Shown: positions 51,984-60,186 of the stretch, in pieces
Layout: every line of letters starts with the position of its first letter
Numbering within the stretch: the first letter of the stretch is position 1
Assembly: GCF_014055005.1 (NCBI RefSeq)
Contig: NZ_CP059570.1
Location: 2,480,001 to 2,544,000 of the forward strand
From: Neisseria dentiae
GTDB taxonomy: Bacteria > Pseudomonadota > Gammaproteobacteria > Burkholderiales > Neisseriaceae
Direction: 5' to 3'
Length of the DNA: 64,000 nt
Made by a program: the position numbers and the translations under genes
The notes under the pieces: generated by a model
Database searches by the model: none
Told to the model about the DNA's origin: nothing
Seen by the model: the letters and a program-made list of their open reading frames with translations, nothing else

Positions 51984-52997
51984 TTACCAGCCGGACAGGG
52001 TTACTTTCCCGATCATGTCGCCACGCTCGATTATTTCATGTGCCAAACGTAAGTTGGCGGCGTTGATACCGGCGATTTCCCGGGTTTGTGTGGTGCGGAT
52101 TCTGCCTGAATCTACCAAAGCGGCCACCTCCCGCAGAATGTCGCCCTGCCGCGCCATATCGGCCGTTTGAAACATGGGGCGGGTAAACATAAATTCCCAA
52201 TGCAGCGACAGGCTTTTGCCTTTGAGGGGAGCAACATCTAGTTTGGCAGGGTCGTCAATCAGGGCGATGCGTCCTTGCGGGGCGACCAGTCCGGCCAGTT
52301 GTTCCAAATAGCTTTCGCTATGGTTGGTGGAGAAGGCAAAAGAGGGCGAACCGATATCGAGTGCGGCCATTTGCTCTGCTAGCGGTTTATTGTGGTCAAT
52401 TACGAAATCTGCACCCAAATCCGAACACCATCGCTGGCTTTCAGGGCGGGAGGCGGTGGCGATTACTTTCAAATCAGTTAATTGTTTGGCAAGCTGTATC
52501 GCGGCTGAGCCGACACCGCCGGCGCCACCGATTAATAATAAGGCGTTTGTGCCTCCGGCAACGGGCATGCCTACATTCAGGCGGTCAAACAAGGTTTCCC
52601 ATGCGGTTATGGTTGTTAAGGGTAGGGCGGCGGCTTGGGAGAAGGTAAGTGTGGCGGGTTTTTTAGCAACGATACGTTCGTCAACGGCCTGTAAGCGGGC
52701 ATATGAGCCGGGGCGGTTGATTGTGCCTGCATAGTAAACTTCGTCGCCAACTGCGAAATGCCGTACTTCCTTTCCTACGGCTTTGACAATGCCCGCAGCA
52801 TCCCAACCCAAAATACGGTATGTTCTCTCAGCAGGCGTATGCGAAGCACGTACTTTTACATCGGCGGGGTTAACCGATATGGCCTGAACCTCTACTAAAA
52901 TATCACGCGGATTCAATTCGGGTTCGGGCTGTTCGATATCAAGCAGTGATTCGGGGTGGTTGATTGGCAAAGGGCGGTTGAAACCAATGGCTTTCAT
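51984..52997 (-). CDS. Zinc-type alcohol dehydrogenase-like / quinone oxidoreductase
   Basis: A 337-residue MDR-superfamily enzyme: GroES-like N-terminal half (VKVRASHTP, LGWDAAGIVKAVG, FAVGDEVYYAG) and a Rossmann half with LLIGGAGGVGSAAIQLAKQ. Zinc-binding cysteines are missing, so it belongs to the zinc-independent NADPH-dependent quinone or enone reductases. It diverges from the HxlR regulator gene, which probably controls it in response to an electrophile. GC content is lower than in neighbouring housekeeping genes. Confidence 0.85.
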   Translation of the reverse strand: MKAIGFNRPLPINHPESLLDIEQPEPELNPRDILVEVQAISVNPADVKVRASHTPAERTYRILGWDAAGIVKAVGKEVRHFAVGDEVYYAGTINRPGSYARLQAVDERIVAKKPATLTFSQAAALPLTTITAWETLFDRLNVGMPVAGGTNALLLIGGAGGVGSAAIQLAKQLTDLKVIATASRPESQRWCSDLGADFVIDHNKPLAEQMAALDIGSPSFAFSTNHSESYLEQLAGLVAPQGRIALIDDPAKLDVAPLKGKSLSLHWEFMFTRPMFQTADMARQGDILREVAALVDSGRIRTTQTREIAGINAANLRLAHEIIERGDMIGKVTLSGW

Positions 52998-53114
52998 AAT
53001 GAAACTTTCTTAAGGGTCTGGAAAGCGTGTATGATGCCGTCTGAAAAAATCTCCTGCAAGAGAGCACTTATTTTTCAGATAGTTACTTAAAAGATACTCA
53101 TGAAAAGATACTGA
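52998..53114. promoter_or_regulatory. Divergent promoter of the oxidoreductase and hxlR-type gene
   Basis: 117 bp containing AAAAGATACT twice (53091-53100 and 53104-53113), 13 bp apart, next to AGTTACTT. The second copy overlaps the start region of the regulator gene, so a repressor bound there could shut both genes. A DUS-like sequence lies at 53035-53046. Confidence 0.5.
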
Positions 53115-53459
53115 ATGAGCAGAATCCCGCATCCCCGGTTTGACTGTGCCGAAGGCTGTTCGGTAGAGGCAGCGCTGGCAGTTATCGGCGGCAAATGGAA
53201 AGGCACGATACTTTATCGGCTGTTTACTGATGAAATACTGCGTTTCAACGAAATCCGCCGCATCCTGCCGGAAGTGTCGCAGCGTACACTTACCGCGCAG
53301 CTGCGGGCGCTCGAGGCCGACGGCATCATCAGCAGAACGGTTTACCCCGAAGTGCCGCCGAGAGTGGAATACCGTCTGACAGCATACGGCACCACTTTGC
53401 GCGAAGTAGTAATGGCCCTCAACGCTTGGGGCGAGAGACACAAAAAGCGCACCGTTTGA
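53115..53459 (+). CDS. HxlR-family transcriptional regulator
   Basis: A 114-residue MarR-like winged-helix protein with the HxlR signature: CSVEAALAVIGGKWKGTILYRLF near the start, then RFNEIRRILPEVSQRTLTAQLRALEADGIISR and VEYRLTAYG. The single Cys in EGCSVE is the residue that senses electrophiles or oxidants in HypR/YodB-like members. It is divergent from the quinone oxidoreductase, a common pairing. Confidence 0.9.
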   Translation: MSRIPHPRFDCAEGCSVEAALAVIGGKWKGTILYRLFTDEILRFNEIRRILPEVSQRTLTAQLRALEADGIISRTVYPEVPPRVEYRLTAYGTTLREVVMALNAWGERHKKRTV

Positions 53460-53492
53460 ATCTGCCAAACTCCGATTTCAAGGAACCAACCC

Positions 53493-53693
53493 ATGTGGCA
53501 CATCATCGCCATCGGCTATTTATTCGTTACCGTGCTGTTCGCCGCCGCCCAGCCCAGTATCGCGCGCGCCCTGATTTATTTGCTGTTTTGGTCGGTGTTA
53601 CCGAGCCTGTTTGCATTTTGGGTGGTGAAAACGCGGCGGCGCAACAAATTGATGAAAATGCAGGAAGATAAGGCGGAAGAAAGAGTGGACTAA
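53493..53693 (+). CDS. Small membrane protein, unknown
   Basis: A 66-residue protein with two hydrophobic helices (residues about 3-20 and 25-45) and a basic then acidic tail (KTRRRNKLMKMQEDKAEERVD), so the C-terminus is probably cytoplasmic. CAAGGAACCAACCC precedes the ATG. It starts 33 bp after hxlR and may be co-transcribed. No family is recognised. Confidence 0.65.
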   Translation: MWHIIAIGYLFVTVLFAAAQPSIARALIYLLFWSVLPSLFAFWVVKTRRRNKLMKMQEDKAEERVD

Positions 53694-53829
53694 CAAACCG
53701 GCCCGATGGCAGCTTGAATTTAATCCGCCATTAAGCCATTAAGAAAAACCCTTTTCAGACGGCCTCTAATCCTATATAATCCGCCGGTTTTCATTCGTGA
53801 AAACTTTTATTATTTTTTAACAACGCCCG

Positions 53830-53880
53830 CACTTTACGCGAAAGGGTGCCGCCGCAAGGCCGGTTCTATGCGTGAAAGTG
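53830..53880 (+). promoter_or_regulatory. rpsB leader structure (S2 autoregulation candidate)
   Basis: CACTTTACGC (53830-53839) pairs with GCGT plus AAAGTG (53870-53880) with one bulged G, enclosing an inner GCCGCCGCAAGGCCGG hairpin. A TATAAT box lies at 53775-53780. rpsB leaders bind ribosomal protein S2 in other proteobacteria; function here is inferred from position and fold. Confidence 0.55.
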
Positions 53881-53907
53881 TATGCCTTAACCCTTTAAAG
53901 GAAAATC

Positions 53908-54633
53908 ATGTCTCAAATTACCATGCGCCAGATGCTCGAAGCCGGCGTTCACTTCGGCCACCAAACCCGCTACTGGAACCCGAAAATGGAGCAATACATT
54001 TTCGGCGCGCGCAACAAAATCCACATCGTTAACCTGGAAAAAACCCTGCCGCTGTTCCAAGAGGCCCAAGAAGCCGTGCGCCGTCTGGTTGCAAACAAAG
54101 GCACCGTGCTGTTCGTAGGCACCAAGCGCCAAGCCCGCGAAATCGTGCGCGAAGAAGCCACCCGCGCCGGTATGCCCTTTGTTGACTACCGCTGGTTGGG
54201 TGGCATGCTCACCAACTACAAAACCGTGAAGCAGTCCATCAAACGCCTCGAAGAAAAAACCGCGGCTTTGGAAAACGCTGCCGAGAGCGGTTACAGCAAA
54301 AAAGAAATTCTCGAAATGCAGCGCGAAGTTGAAAAACTGGAGCGTTCTTTGGGCGGCATCAAAAACATGAAAGGCCTGCCCGACGCCATTTTCGTGATTG
54401 ACACCGGCTACCAAAAAGGCACGCTGGTAGAAGCCGAAAAACTGGGCATTCCCGTGATTGCCGTGGTGGACACCAATAACAGCCCCGACGGCGTGAAATA
54501 CGTGATCCCCGGCAACGACGACTCTGCCAAAGCCATCCGCTTATACTGCCGCGGCATCGCCGACGCCGTTTTGGAAGGCAAAAACCAAGCCTTGCAGGAA
54601 ACCGTAGCAGCCGCCCAAGCCGCTGCCGAATAA
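53908..54633 (+). CDS. rpsB: 30S ribosomal protein S2
   Basis: A 241-residue ribosomal protein with the S2 signatures MRQMLEAGVHFGHQTRYWNPKM at the start and PDAIFVIDTGYQKGTLVEAEKLGIPVIAVVDTNNSPDGVKYVIPGNDDS. AAAGGA is six bases before the ATG. It starts the conserved rpsB-tsf-pyrH set, and a GC hairpin between rpsB and tsf can attenuate transcription. Confidence 0.98.
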   Translation: MSQITMRQMLEAGVHFGHQTRYWNPKMEQYIFGARNKIHIVNLEKTLPLFQEAQEAVRRLVANKGTVLFVGTKRQAREIVREEATRAGMPFVDYRWLGGMLTNYKTVKQSIKRLEEKTAALENAAESGYSKKEILEMQREVEKLERSLGGIKNMKGLPDAIFVIDTGYQKGTLVEAEKLGIPVIAVVDTNNSPDGVKYVIPGNDDSAKAIRLYCRGIADAVLEGKNQALQETVAAAQAAAE

Positions 54634-54646
54634 GGCTTGTTGAAAC

Positions 54647-54668
54647 AAGGGGCGGTATGCCCCTTTTT
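54647..54668 (+). terminator. Attenuator/terminator between rpsB and tsf
   Basis: AAGGGGC and GCCCCTT form a seven-bp stem with a five-base loop, followed by TTT. A facing DUS pair follows at 54676-54724. In other bacteria partial termination here adjusts the rpsB to tsf ratio. Confidence 0.7.
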
Positions 54669-54780
54669 CTAAAACAGGCCGTCTGAAAATACTTTCAAAA
54701 CACCGCAAACCCTTTCAGACGGCCCCAAGATTCCCAACGCGGCCTGATTGCCGCGCCCTCAAAATTCTAGGAGATTCAAA

Positions 54781-55635
54781 ATGGCAGAAATTACTGCAAA
54801 AATGGTTGCCGATCTGCGCGCCGCCACCGGTTTAGGCATGATGGAATGCAAAAAAGCGCTGGTTGAAGCCGAAGGCAACATGGAAAAAGCCGAAGAAATC
54901 CTGCGCATCAAATCCGGCGCCAAAGCCGGCAAACTGGCAGGCCGCACCGCCGCCGAAGGCGTATTGGCCTTCGCCATCGAAGGCAACACCGGCGCGCTGG
55001 TGGAAGTGAACTGCGAAACCGACTTCGTTGCCAAAGACGCCGGCTTCGTGGCTTTCGCCAATTCCGTAGCCCAAACCGCCGCCGCCAAAAAACCGGCCAC
55101 CGTTGAAGAGCTGAGCGCACTGGTGGAAGAAGAGCGCAAAGCCATCATCGCCAAACTGGGCGAAAATATGTCCGTGCGCCGTTTCGAAGTTATCGAAACC
55201 CCCGACAGCCTCACCGCCTATATCCACGGCGCGCTGGCTACCGAAGGCGTTTTGGTTGAATACAAAGGCTCCGAAGACATCGCCCGCAAAGTAGGCATGC
55301 ACATCGTTGCCGCCAAACCGCAATGCGTGAGCGAAGCCGAAGTAGATGCCGAAACCGTTGAAAAAGAACGCCACATCTACACCCAGCAAGCCATCGAATC
55401 CGGCAAACCCGCCGATATCGCCGCCAAAATGGTTGAAGGCCGCATCAAAAAATTCCTGGCCGAAATCACCCTCAACGGCCAGGCGTTCGTGATGAACCCC
55501 GACCAAACCGTTGCCCAGTTCCTGAAAGAGAACGGCACCGAAGTCGTGCGTTTCGTGCGTTATAAAGTGGGCGACGGCATCGAGAAAAAAGAAGTCGATT
55601 ACGCCGCCGAAGTAGCCGCCGCTGCCAAGGTGTAA
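54781..55635 (+). CDS. tsf: Elongation factor Ts
   Basis: A 284-residue nucleotide exchange factor for EF-Tu. It has the N-terminal UBA-like domain (MAEITAKMVADLRAATGLGMMECKKAL) and the TDFVA core motif (NCETDFVAKDAGF). GGAGATTCAAA before the ATG at 54781 settles the start; a more upstream start would add 11 residues without family match. Ends with an intrinsic terminator. Confidence 0.98.
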   Translation: MAEITAKMVADLRAATGLGMMECKKALVEAEGNMEKAEEILRIKSGAKAGKLAGRTAAEGVLAFAIEGNTGALVEVNCETDFVAKDAGFVAFANSVAQTAAAKKPATVEELSALVEEERKAIIAKLGENMSVRRFEVIETPDSLTAYIHGALATEGVLVEYKGSEDIARKVGMHIVAAKPQCVSEAEVDAETVEKERHIYTQQAIESGKPADIAAKMVEGRIKKFLAEITLNGQAFVMNPDQTVAQFLKENGTEVVRFVRYKVGDGIEKKEVDYAAEVAAAAKV

Positions 55636-55650
55636 ACCGCCGCGTAACAG

Positions 55651-55692
55651 AAAAAGCACTCGGGTTCATGCAGAATCGGGGTGCTTTTTTTT
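55651..55692 (+). terminator. tsf terminator
   Basis: AAAAAGCAC and GTGCTTTTTTTT form the lower stem, with imperfect pairing inside (TCGGG with ATCGGG region). It lies 15 bp after the stop. A facing DUS pair follows at 55782-55809. Confidence 0.75.
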
Positions 55693-55838
55693 GAAAGCAG
55701 TTTTGCACAACACTTTGAAAACCAATAAGAACACACTACAATCACATTGTTTTCGGAAAACGTTGCCGCCGAATATCGAAAAGGCCGTCTGAAACTTTTC
55801 AGACGGCCTCCCCAAACCCGAAGAAAGCAAGGTATCCC

Positions 55839-56558
55839 ATGACACAGCAAACCAAATACAAGCGCGTTTTATTGAAACTTTCCGGCGAAGCCCTGATGGG
55901 CAAAGACGCCTTCGGCATCAACCGCGACACCATCATGCAGATTGTCGGCCAAGTGAAAGAAGTGGTCGATATGGGCGTGCAGGTGGCCGTGGTTATCGGC
56001 GGCGGCAATATCTTCCGCGGTGTGGCCACCCAGGCGCAGGGCATGGACCGCGCCACCGCCGACTACATGGGCATGATGGCCACCGTGATGAACGCGCTGG
56101 CCCTGAAAGACGCCTTCGAATCGCTCGGCATAAAAGCCCGCGTGCAATCCGCCCTTTCCATGCAGCAAATCGCAGAAACCTATGCCCGCCCCAAAGCCAT
56201 CCAATATCTCGAAGAGGGCAAAGTGGTGATTTTCGCCGCCGGCACCGGCAACCCCTTCTTCACCACCGACACCGCCGCCTCGCTGCGCGGCGCCGAAATG
56301 AACTGCGACATCATGCTCAAAGCCACCAATGTCGACGGCGTGTACACCGCCGACCCGAAAAAAGACCCCTCCGCCACCCGTTACCAAACCATCACCTTCG
56401 ACGAAGCCATTAACAAAAACCTGCGTGTGATGGATGCCACCGCCTTCGCCCTCTGCCGCGAACAGAAGCTGAACATCGTCGTGTTCGGCATCGCCAAAGA
56501 CGGCGCCCTCAAACGCGTGATTGCCGGCGAAGACGAAGGCACGCTGGTGCATTGCTAA
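55839..56558 (+). CDS. pyrH: Uridylate kinase PyrH
   Basis: A 239-residue amino-acid-kinase-fold enzyme that phosphorylates UMP to UDP. Family motifs are LLKLSGEALMG, VVIGGGNIFRG, GTGNPFFTTDTAASLRGAEM and ATNVDGVYTADPKKDPSA. It is hexameric, GTP-activated and UTP-inhibited in other bacteria. frr normally follows in many genomes; here 4.6 kb of repeats and accessory genes intervene. Confidence 0.98.
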   Translation: MTQQTKYKRVLLKLSGEALMGKDAFGINRDTIMQIVGQVKEVVDMGVQVAVVIGGGNIFRGVATQAQGMDRATADYMGMMATVMNALALKDAFESLGIKARVQSALSMQQIAETYARPKAIQYLEEGKVVIFAAGTGNPFFTTDTAASLRGAEMNCDIMLKATNVDGVYTADPKKDPSATRYQTITFDEAINKNLRVMDATAFALCREQKLNIVVFGIAKDGALKRVIAGEDEGTLVHC

Positions 56559-57112
56559 GCGGAAATACTTAACCTTTTCAAAATTCGTTCAGGCCGTCTG
56601 TCCAACCGTTGTCATTCACGCCTGTGCGGTATTGACGGCAAACAAACCTTATTGAGACCTTTGCAAAACCCCCATCTGCGGCGCATTTCTGCGTTGTGCG
56701 CTGCTCGCTCGCTTGCCTATCTACTTGATATGTCTGCGCTCGCTGCGCTGCTACGCCTTGAACTGCATCCGCATCTGAGGGTTTTGCAAAGGTCTCTTAT
56801 TGTGATATTTTTTGAATTTGACAAAGGTTCCGGTACGTTAAACAAAGGCCGTCTGAATATTTTCAGACGGCCTGAGACCTTTGCAAAATTCAAATTACTA
56901 TCTGAAAAAACCTGAATTCCGTCATTCCCGCGTAGGCGGGAATCCAGACACTTGGCATCCAAGTATTTGTTTAATCAATACTTCAATATTTCCATCTAGA
57001 TTCCCGCCTACGCGGGAATGACGGGATTTAAGCATTTCAGACGGCCTTAAGGTATTTTTGCAAAGGTCTCGGCCTTTTTATGCTTTGTTGTAACAGCCGT
57101 ATTGTTACGGTT
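56559..57112. repeat. 554-bp repeat block at the left border of the effector cassette
   Basis: Contents: DUS-like GGCCGTCTG at 56593, element bounded by GAGACCTTTGCAAAA (56655-56796), facing DUS pair (56848-56873), GAGACCTTTGCAAAA at 56875 with dRS3-pair element subfamily A (56922-57024), DUS at 57035-57046 and TTTTTGCAAAGGTCTC at 57055-57070. No gene. Such blocks often mark recombination borders. Confidence 0.75.
56655..56796. repeat. Repeat bounded by GAGACCTTTGCAAAA, copy 2
   Basis: 142 bp with perfect inverted ends GAGACCTTTGCAAAACCC and its complement. The core shares CATCTGCGGCG, GCTCGCTGCGCTGCT and GCATCCGCATCTGA with the copy at 27160-27320. Confidence 0.75.
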
Positions 57113-57637
57113 TTACCGTTTGAACACCACCCGATAACCGTTTTTCTGCACCTTGCCGGCCTTGACGCACAAATCATCACCGCAGCGCACCAAATCCGCT
57201 TGCCCGATAAGCTGCGCCGTTTCGGCATCCACTTTGTTTTTACCGATAACCTGCGCATAATAATAAGCAATCCAAGCACCACCGATAAGCAGGATGGCCA
57301 AACTCACCGATACCGCCAGCCAGCTTCTGAAAGCCAGCTGCCTGTTTTTCCGATTGACAAAGCTCAGGTAAGTATTGAATTCGGAAGATTGGGCAACCAT
57401 TTTTTGCCGCACCTCCTCCATATCCGCAGCATACCCTTTTAATACCGAATCCAGTTCGCTTTGGATATTTTCCCGCACAAATTGCATCATTTCCCGCTTT
57501 TGCTGCGAGACGGCCGAGTCCAACTGTTGCCGCGCCTGCTCCGCAAAAGCGCCCATCTGCCGCTCATATTGCTGTGTTAAGGCCGCAGCCGCTCCCAAAA
57601 ACTGCTCCATCTGTTTTAAAGACTGTTCCGTATCCAT
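57113..57637 (-). CDS. Coiled-coil, single-span membrane protein in the effector cassette
   Basis: A 174-residue protein. Residues about 5-100 form a long glutamine- and glutamate-rich coiled coil (LTQQYERQMGAFAEQARQQL, MEEVRQKMVAQSSEF). One transmembrane helix spans residues about 105-127 (WLAVSVSLAILLIGGAWIAYYY). A short C-terminal domain carries two cysteines five residues apart (RCGDDLC). AGGAATTGG precedes the ATG. It starts 60 bp after the effector and may be co-transcribed. No function is assigned: an adaptor, a secretion accessory or a mobilisation-like protein are all possible. Confidence 0.65.
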   Translation of the reverse strand: MDTEQSLKQMEQFLGAAAALTQQYERQMGAFAEQARQQLDSAVSQQKREMMQFVRENIQSELDSVLKGYAADMEEVRQKMVAQSSEFNTYLSFVNRKNRQLAFRSWLAVSVSLAILLIGGAWIAYYYAQVIGKNKVDAETAQLIGQADLVRCGDDLCVKAGKVQKNGYRVVFKR

Positions 57638-57697
57638 TTATTCCAATTCCTAAAAAATCAATTAATCCGGTGCGCCGGAAAATTTCCCGCCGCCTGC

Positions 57698-59233
57698 CTA
57701 ACGGCTCATGCCCATACCGCGCGACTGCTCCGCCTGTCTGGCCATTTCGCGCTGCTCGGCTTCGCGGGCGAGGTTCTGCTCCGCCAGCAGGGTTTCTTTG
57801 AAGCTTTCGCGCTCGGGGGTGGACGCAGCCTTATCGGCATCAACCCACGCATAACTGCCAACCACGCGCCCCTCCTGCTTTACCGACAATCTGCCGTTAT
57901 TAACAACCAAATCGTCTATATCCGACAGCTTCTTGGCATAGGCTTCGGCGGTTATCGCGGCTACGCTGTTCTGTATACCGCGCTCGGTGTAGGGCAGGTT
58001 GTGTTCCTGCACATAGGCGGTGAATTTTTCATGTATCCGGCTGTGCAGCATTTGCGCGCGCTCGGGCATGTTTTCCAAAGAATAGAGGCGGTTTTCCTGC
58101 TCCTGCTGCTGCCGCAGCGCCTCCGTAAAGGTATCGTGGTCGGCGAGCATTTTCTGTGCGGCGGGGCTGGCGGCGATCATTTCCGCATTGGCGGCGCGTA
58201 TGGCTTCCGCATCGTTTTGCCGGTAGGCCTCGAGGGAGCGGTTGATTCTATCCAGCATGGCGTCCATACGGGCTTGCAGCTGGTCGGCTGTTTCCGGTGC
58301 GGCAGGCTGGTTTGGTGCGGCCTGCTTGGGCGGCGTGGTGTTGATGCCGTTAAAATCCACCCCTGCTTTTTTAAGAGATGCTTCGTCTATGCCCATTTTG
58401 CCCAACTCTTTCATATCCAGATAGATTTTGCTGTCTTTGCCGTGATGCTTCTGCTCGTAATATGCCGCCAATTTAATGGCATAAGAAGCGTAATTGTCGG
58501 GATAGTCGATGGCGAAATACCCTGTTTTGTCGAAAAAGTTCTTCCCCATGCCTTCGATATTTTTGGCATTCATGGGCAGATACATATCTTTGTCCAATTG
58601 GAGGTTGGGCTTTAGGGTGTAGATATTGATGCCAAGTTGATTTACTTTTTTATCTATGAAATCGTGCATATGTCTGGGAGCTTTTTCGTAAATCTGTTCC
58701 AAAGTAGGCTTCGGGTTGGTTTGTCTAACCATATCGACAACTGCATTAAAGCCGTCGATTTCCGCACGTGCTTCGGCTTTGCGCAGGCGTAAGACATGCG
58801 CTTTCACTTCGTCGGTATAATCTCTACTGCCTTGCTGCTGCGCTTGTTTGTTGATGGAGTCTTTGGTTTGTTGGAAAGCAGCTCCCAGTCCGTCGAGGCT
58901 GTGTCGGGTTTCATGCGCGGTTACAAAAACCAGATTACCCAAACTTCCCTTTTGCCTGTCATTTAATATATATGGGCTAATACGTATCATCTCGTCAGTT
59001 GGAGAATACGAACCGTTGCGGTTTGGGTTTTTATCTATTCTGAATCCTTCAACTACGCTGCTGCTGATGGCAAGATTGATGTTTTTTGCCAGTATCGGAG
59101 ATGAATTCAGCGCCTGTCGTAGTCTTTGCGTTTGTGCTTCCGAGCCGCCGTCCTGTAGAAAAGGAACGGTATGAAATTCTTTTAGTTCGGAATGGGTTTG
59201 TACATTTAAACGGTTTATTTCGGGAGTTGCCAT
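57698..59233 (-). CDS. Putative T4SS-type antibacterial effector: zincin domain plus XVIPCD-like tail
   Basis: A 511-residue protein without signal peptide. H107-E-T-R-H111 is an HExxH zinc-protease motif, with a possible third ligand in the helix AEARAEIDGFNA (E154 or E158). A Pro/Gln/Ala-rich linker covers about 300-325. From about residue 380 the sequence follows the order of the Xanthomonas XVIPCD secretion domain: LHSRIHEKF, NSVAAITAEAYAKKLSDIDDLVV, GRLSVKQEGRVVGSYAW, ASTPERESF, then a Gln-rich tail. Such proteins are delivered to rival bacteria by X-type T4SS. AAAAGGAATTTATT precedes the ATG. It directly follows a lipoprotein that fits as its immunity protein. Zinc-protease and secretion roles are inferred. 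Confidence 0.7.
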   Translation of the reverse strand: MATPEINRLNVQTHSELKEFHTVPFLQDGGSEAQTQRLRQALNSSPILAKNINLAISSSVVEGFRIDKNPNRNGSYSPTDEMIRISPYILNDRQKGSLGNLVFVTAHETRHSLDGLGAAFQQTKDSINKQAQQQGSRDYTDEVKAHVLRLRKAEARAEIDGFNAVVDMVRQTNPKPTLEQIYEKAPRHMHDFIDKKVNQLGINIYTLKPNLQLDKDMYLPMNAKNIEGMGKNFFDKTGYFAIDYPDNYASYAIKLAAYYEQKHHGKDSKIYLDMKELGKMGIDEASLKKAGVDFNGINTTPPKQAAPNQPAAPETADQLQARMDAMLDRINRSLEAYRQNDAEAIRAANAEMIAASPAAQKMLADHDTFTEALRQQQEQENRLYSLENMPERAQMLHSRIHEKFTAYVQEHNLPYTERGIQNSVAAITAEAYAKKLSDIDDLVVNNGRLSVKQEGRVVGSYAWVDADKAASTPERESFKETLLAEQNLAREAEQREMARQAEQSRGMGMSR

Positions 59234-59267
59234 AATAAATTCCTTTTAGGTCAAATAATATATCTAT

Positions 59268-59894
59268 CTAAACTATTGAAATTTTCCTAATGCAGGCCCT
59301 CTTTTCCGTGGGATTATTTTTAGGATAGTAATACCAAGGTGCTGCCTCTATCTGTAAATCTTCCTTATTCAGATAAACCCCCATCTGCATACCGTCTTGA
59401 ACAATGACTGGTTTTTGGGTAAAGCCCAGCTTTTCCACTTTTTGTACAAACTCATCGAAATCCATATCGCAGATTTCCGTAAAGTCGGGTTTTTCATTAT
59501 CTTTGTGATTGTTATGAAATGCTTCTATAAATGAAAACCTGAAGCCATCAAGTTTTTCTACTTGGTCTTCGTATTTTTCTATTTCCCACCACCAGTTATC
59601 AGTTAATTGTTTTGAGAAGACATAGCTGTCTGCGTCACTCTCATGTGGTCTCATTTTTATACCGAAAACCTGTTCCAAACGTTCGCGGGTAAAATCTTTA
59701 ATCGATTCGGAAGTTTTCATCATTTCAAGCATACGCTCTAAGATTTCTCTTTGGGTTGTCGGCGGTGTTTTGTTTTCTGACATTTTTACGGTCTCCTTAT
59801 TTGCGGGTTGGGAATCGGCTCTGCCTGTTTCGGGCGGGGCGGAACAGGCCGCCAGCAGCAGGGTTGCGGTGATTGTGGTTAACTGGGGTTTCAT
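59268..59894 (-). CDS. Putative immunity lipoprotein, copy 1 (intact)
   Basis: A 208-residue lipoprotein with lipobox LLAAC (Cys at 17) followed by a flexible linker. The mature domain contains ILERMLEMMKTSESIKDFTRERLEQVFGIKM and ITEICDMDFDEFVQKVEKLGFTQKP, shared with the second copy at 60187-60826. AAAAGGAG lies seven bases before the ATG. It ends 34 bp before the effector gene, the usual immunity-effector order of Xanthomonas-type systems whose effectors act in the periplasm. No known domain is recognised, so the immunity role rests on context. Confidence 0.65.
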   Translation of the reverse strand: MKPQLTTITATLLLAACSAPPETGRADSQPANKETVKMSENKTPPTTQREILERMLEMMKTSESIKDFTRERLEQVFGIKMRPHESDADSYVFSKQLTDNWWWEIEKYEDQVEKLDGFRFSFIEAFHNNHKDNEKPDFTEICDMDFDEFVQKVEKLGFTQKPVIVQDGMQMGVYLNKEDLQIEAAPWYYYPKNNPTEKRACIRKISIV

Positions 59895-59925
59895 GTTTAC
59901 TCCTTTTCTAAGGGAAATCGCTTTT

Positions 59926-60156
59926 TCAGACGGCCTCGGTTATATCATAAGGCCGTCTGAAAAAGTTATCTCGGATTTGTTTGCGGCCTAAAAGGTTGAT
60001 GGTGTGTTTGTCCGGTATCGGTGAAGCGTTCAATGTCTGTTCCAACTGCCGCACCTGTGCTTCCATTCCGTCTTCCCTGATAAAGGGGACGGTATGGAAT
60101 TCTGTTAATTCGGCATGGGTATTTTTATTCAAACGGTTGGTTTCCGGAACGGCCAT
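59926..60156 (-). pseudogene. Truncated second effector, N-terminal head only
   Basis: A 76-codon remnant starting MAVPETNRLNKNTHAELTEFHTVPF, clearly paralogous to residues 1-55 of the intact effector (same spacing, same AAAAGGA ribosome site). After SPIPDKHTINL the similarity stops, and the reading frame runs into a DUS (FFRRP is translated DUS) before ending at a stop. The protease and secretion domains are gone. It lies between the two immunity lipoproteins, so an older effector-immunity pair seems to have lost its effector at a DUS. Confidence 0.75.
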
Positions 60157-60186
60157 CATCAAATCCTTTTCAAATTATTGTTCACA

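Noticed and set aside
57113..57637. Considered calling the coiled-coil protein a MobB-like mobilisation protein
   Set aside because: Only general features (coiled coil plus one membrane span) agree, and no relaxase or oriT is nearby.
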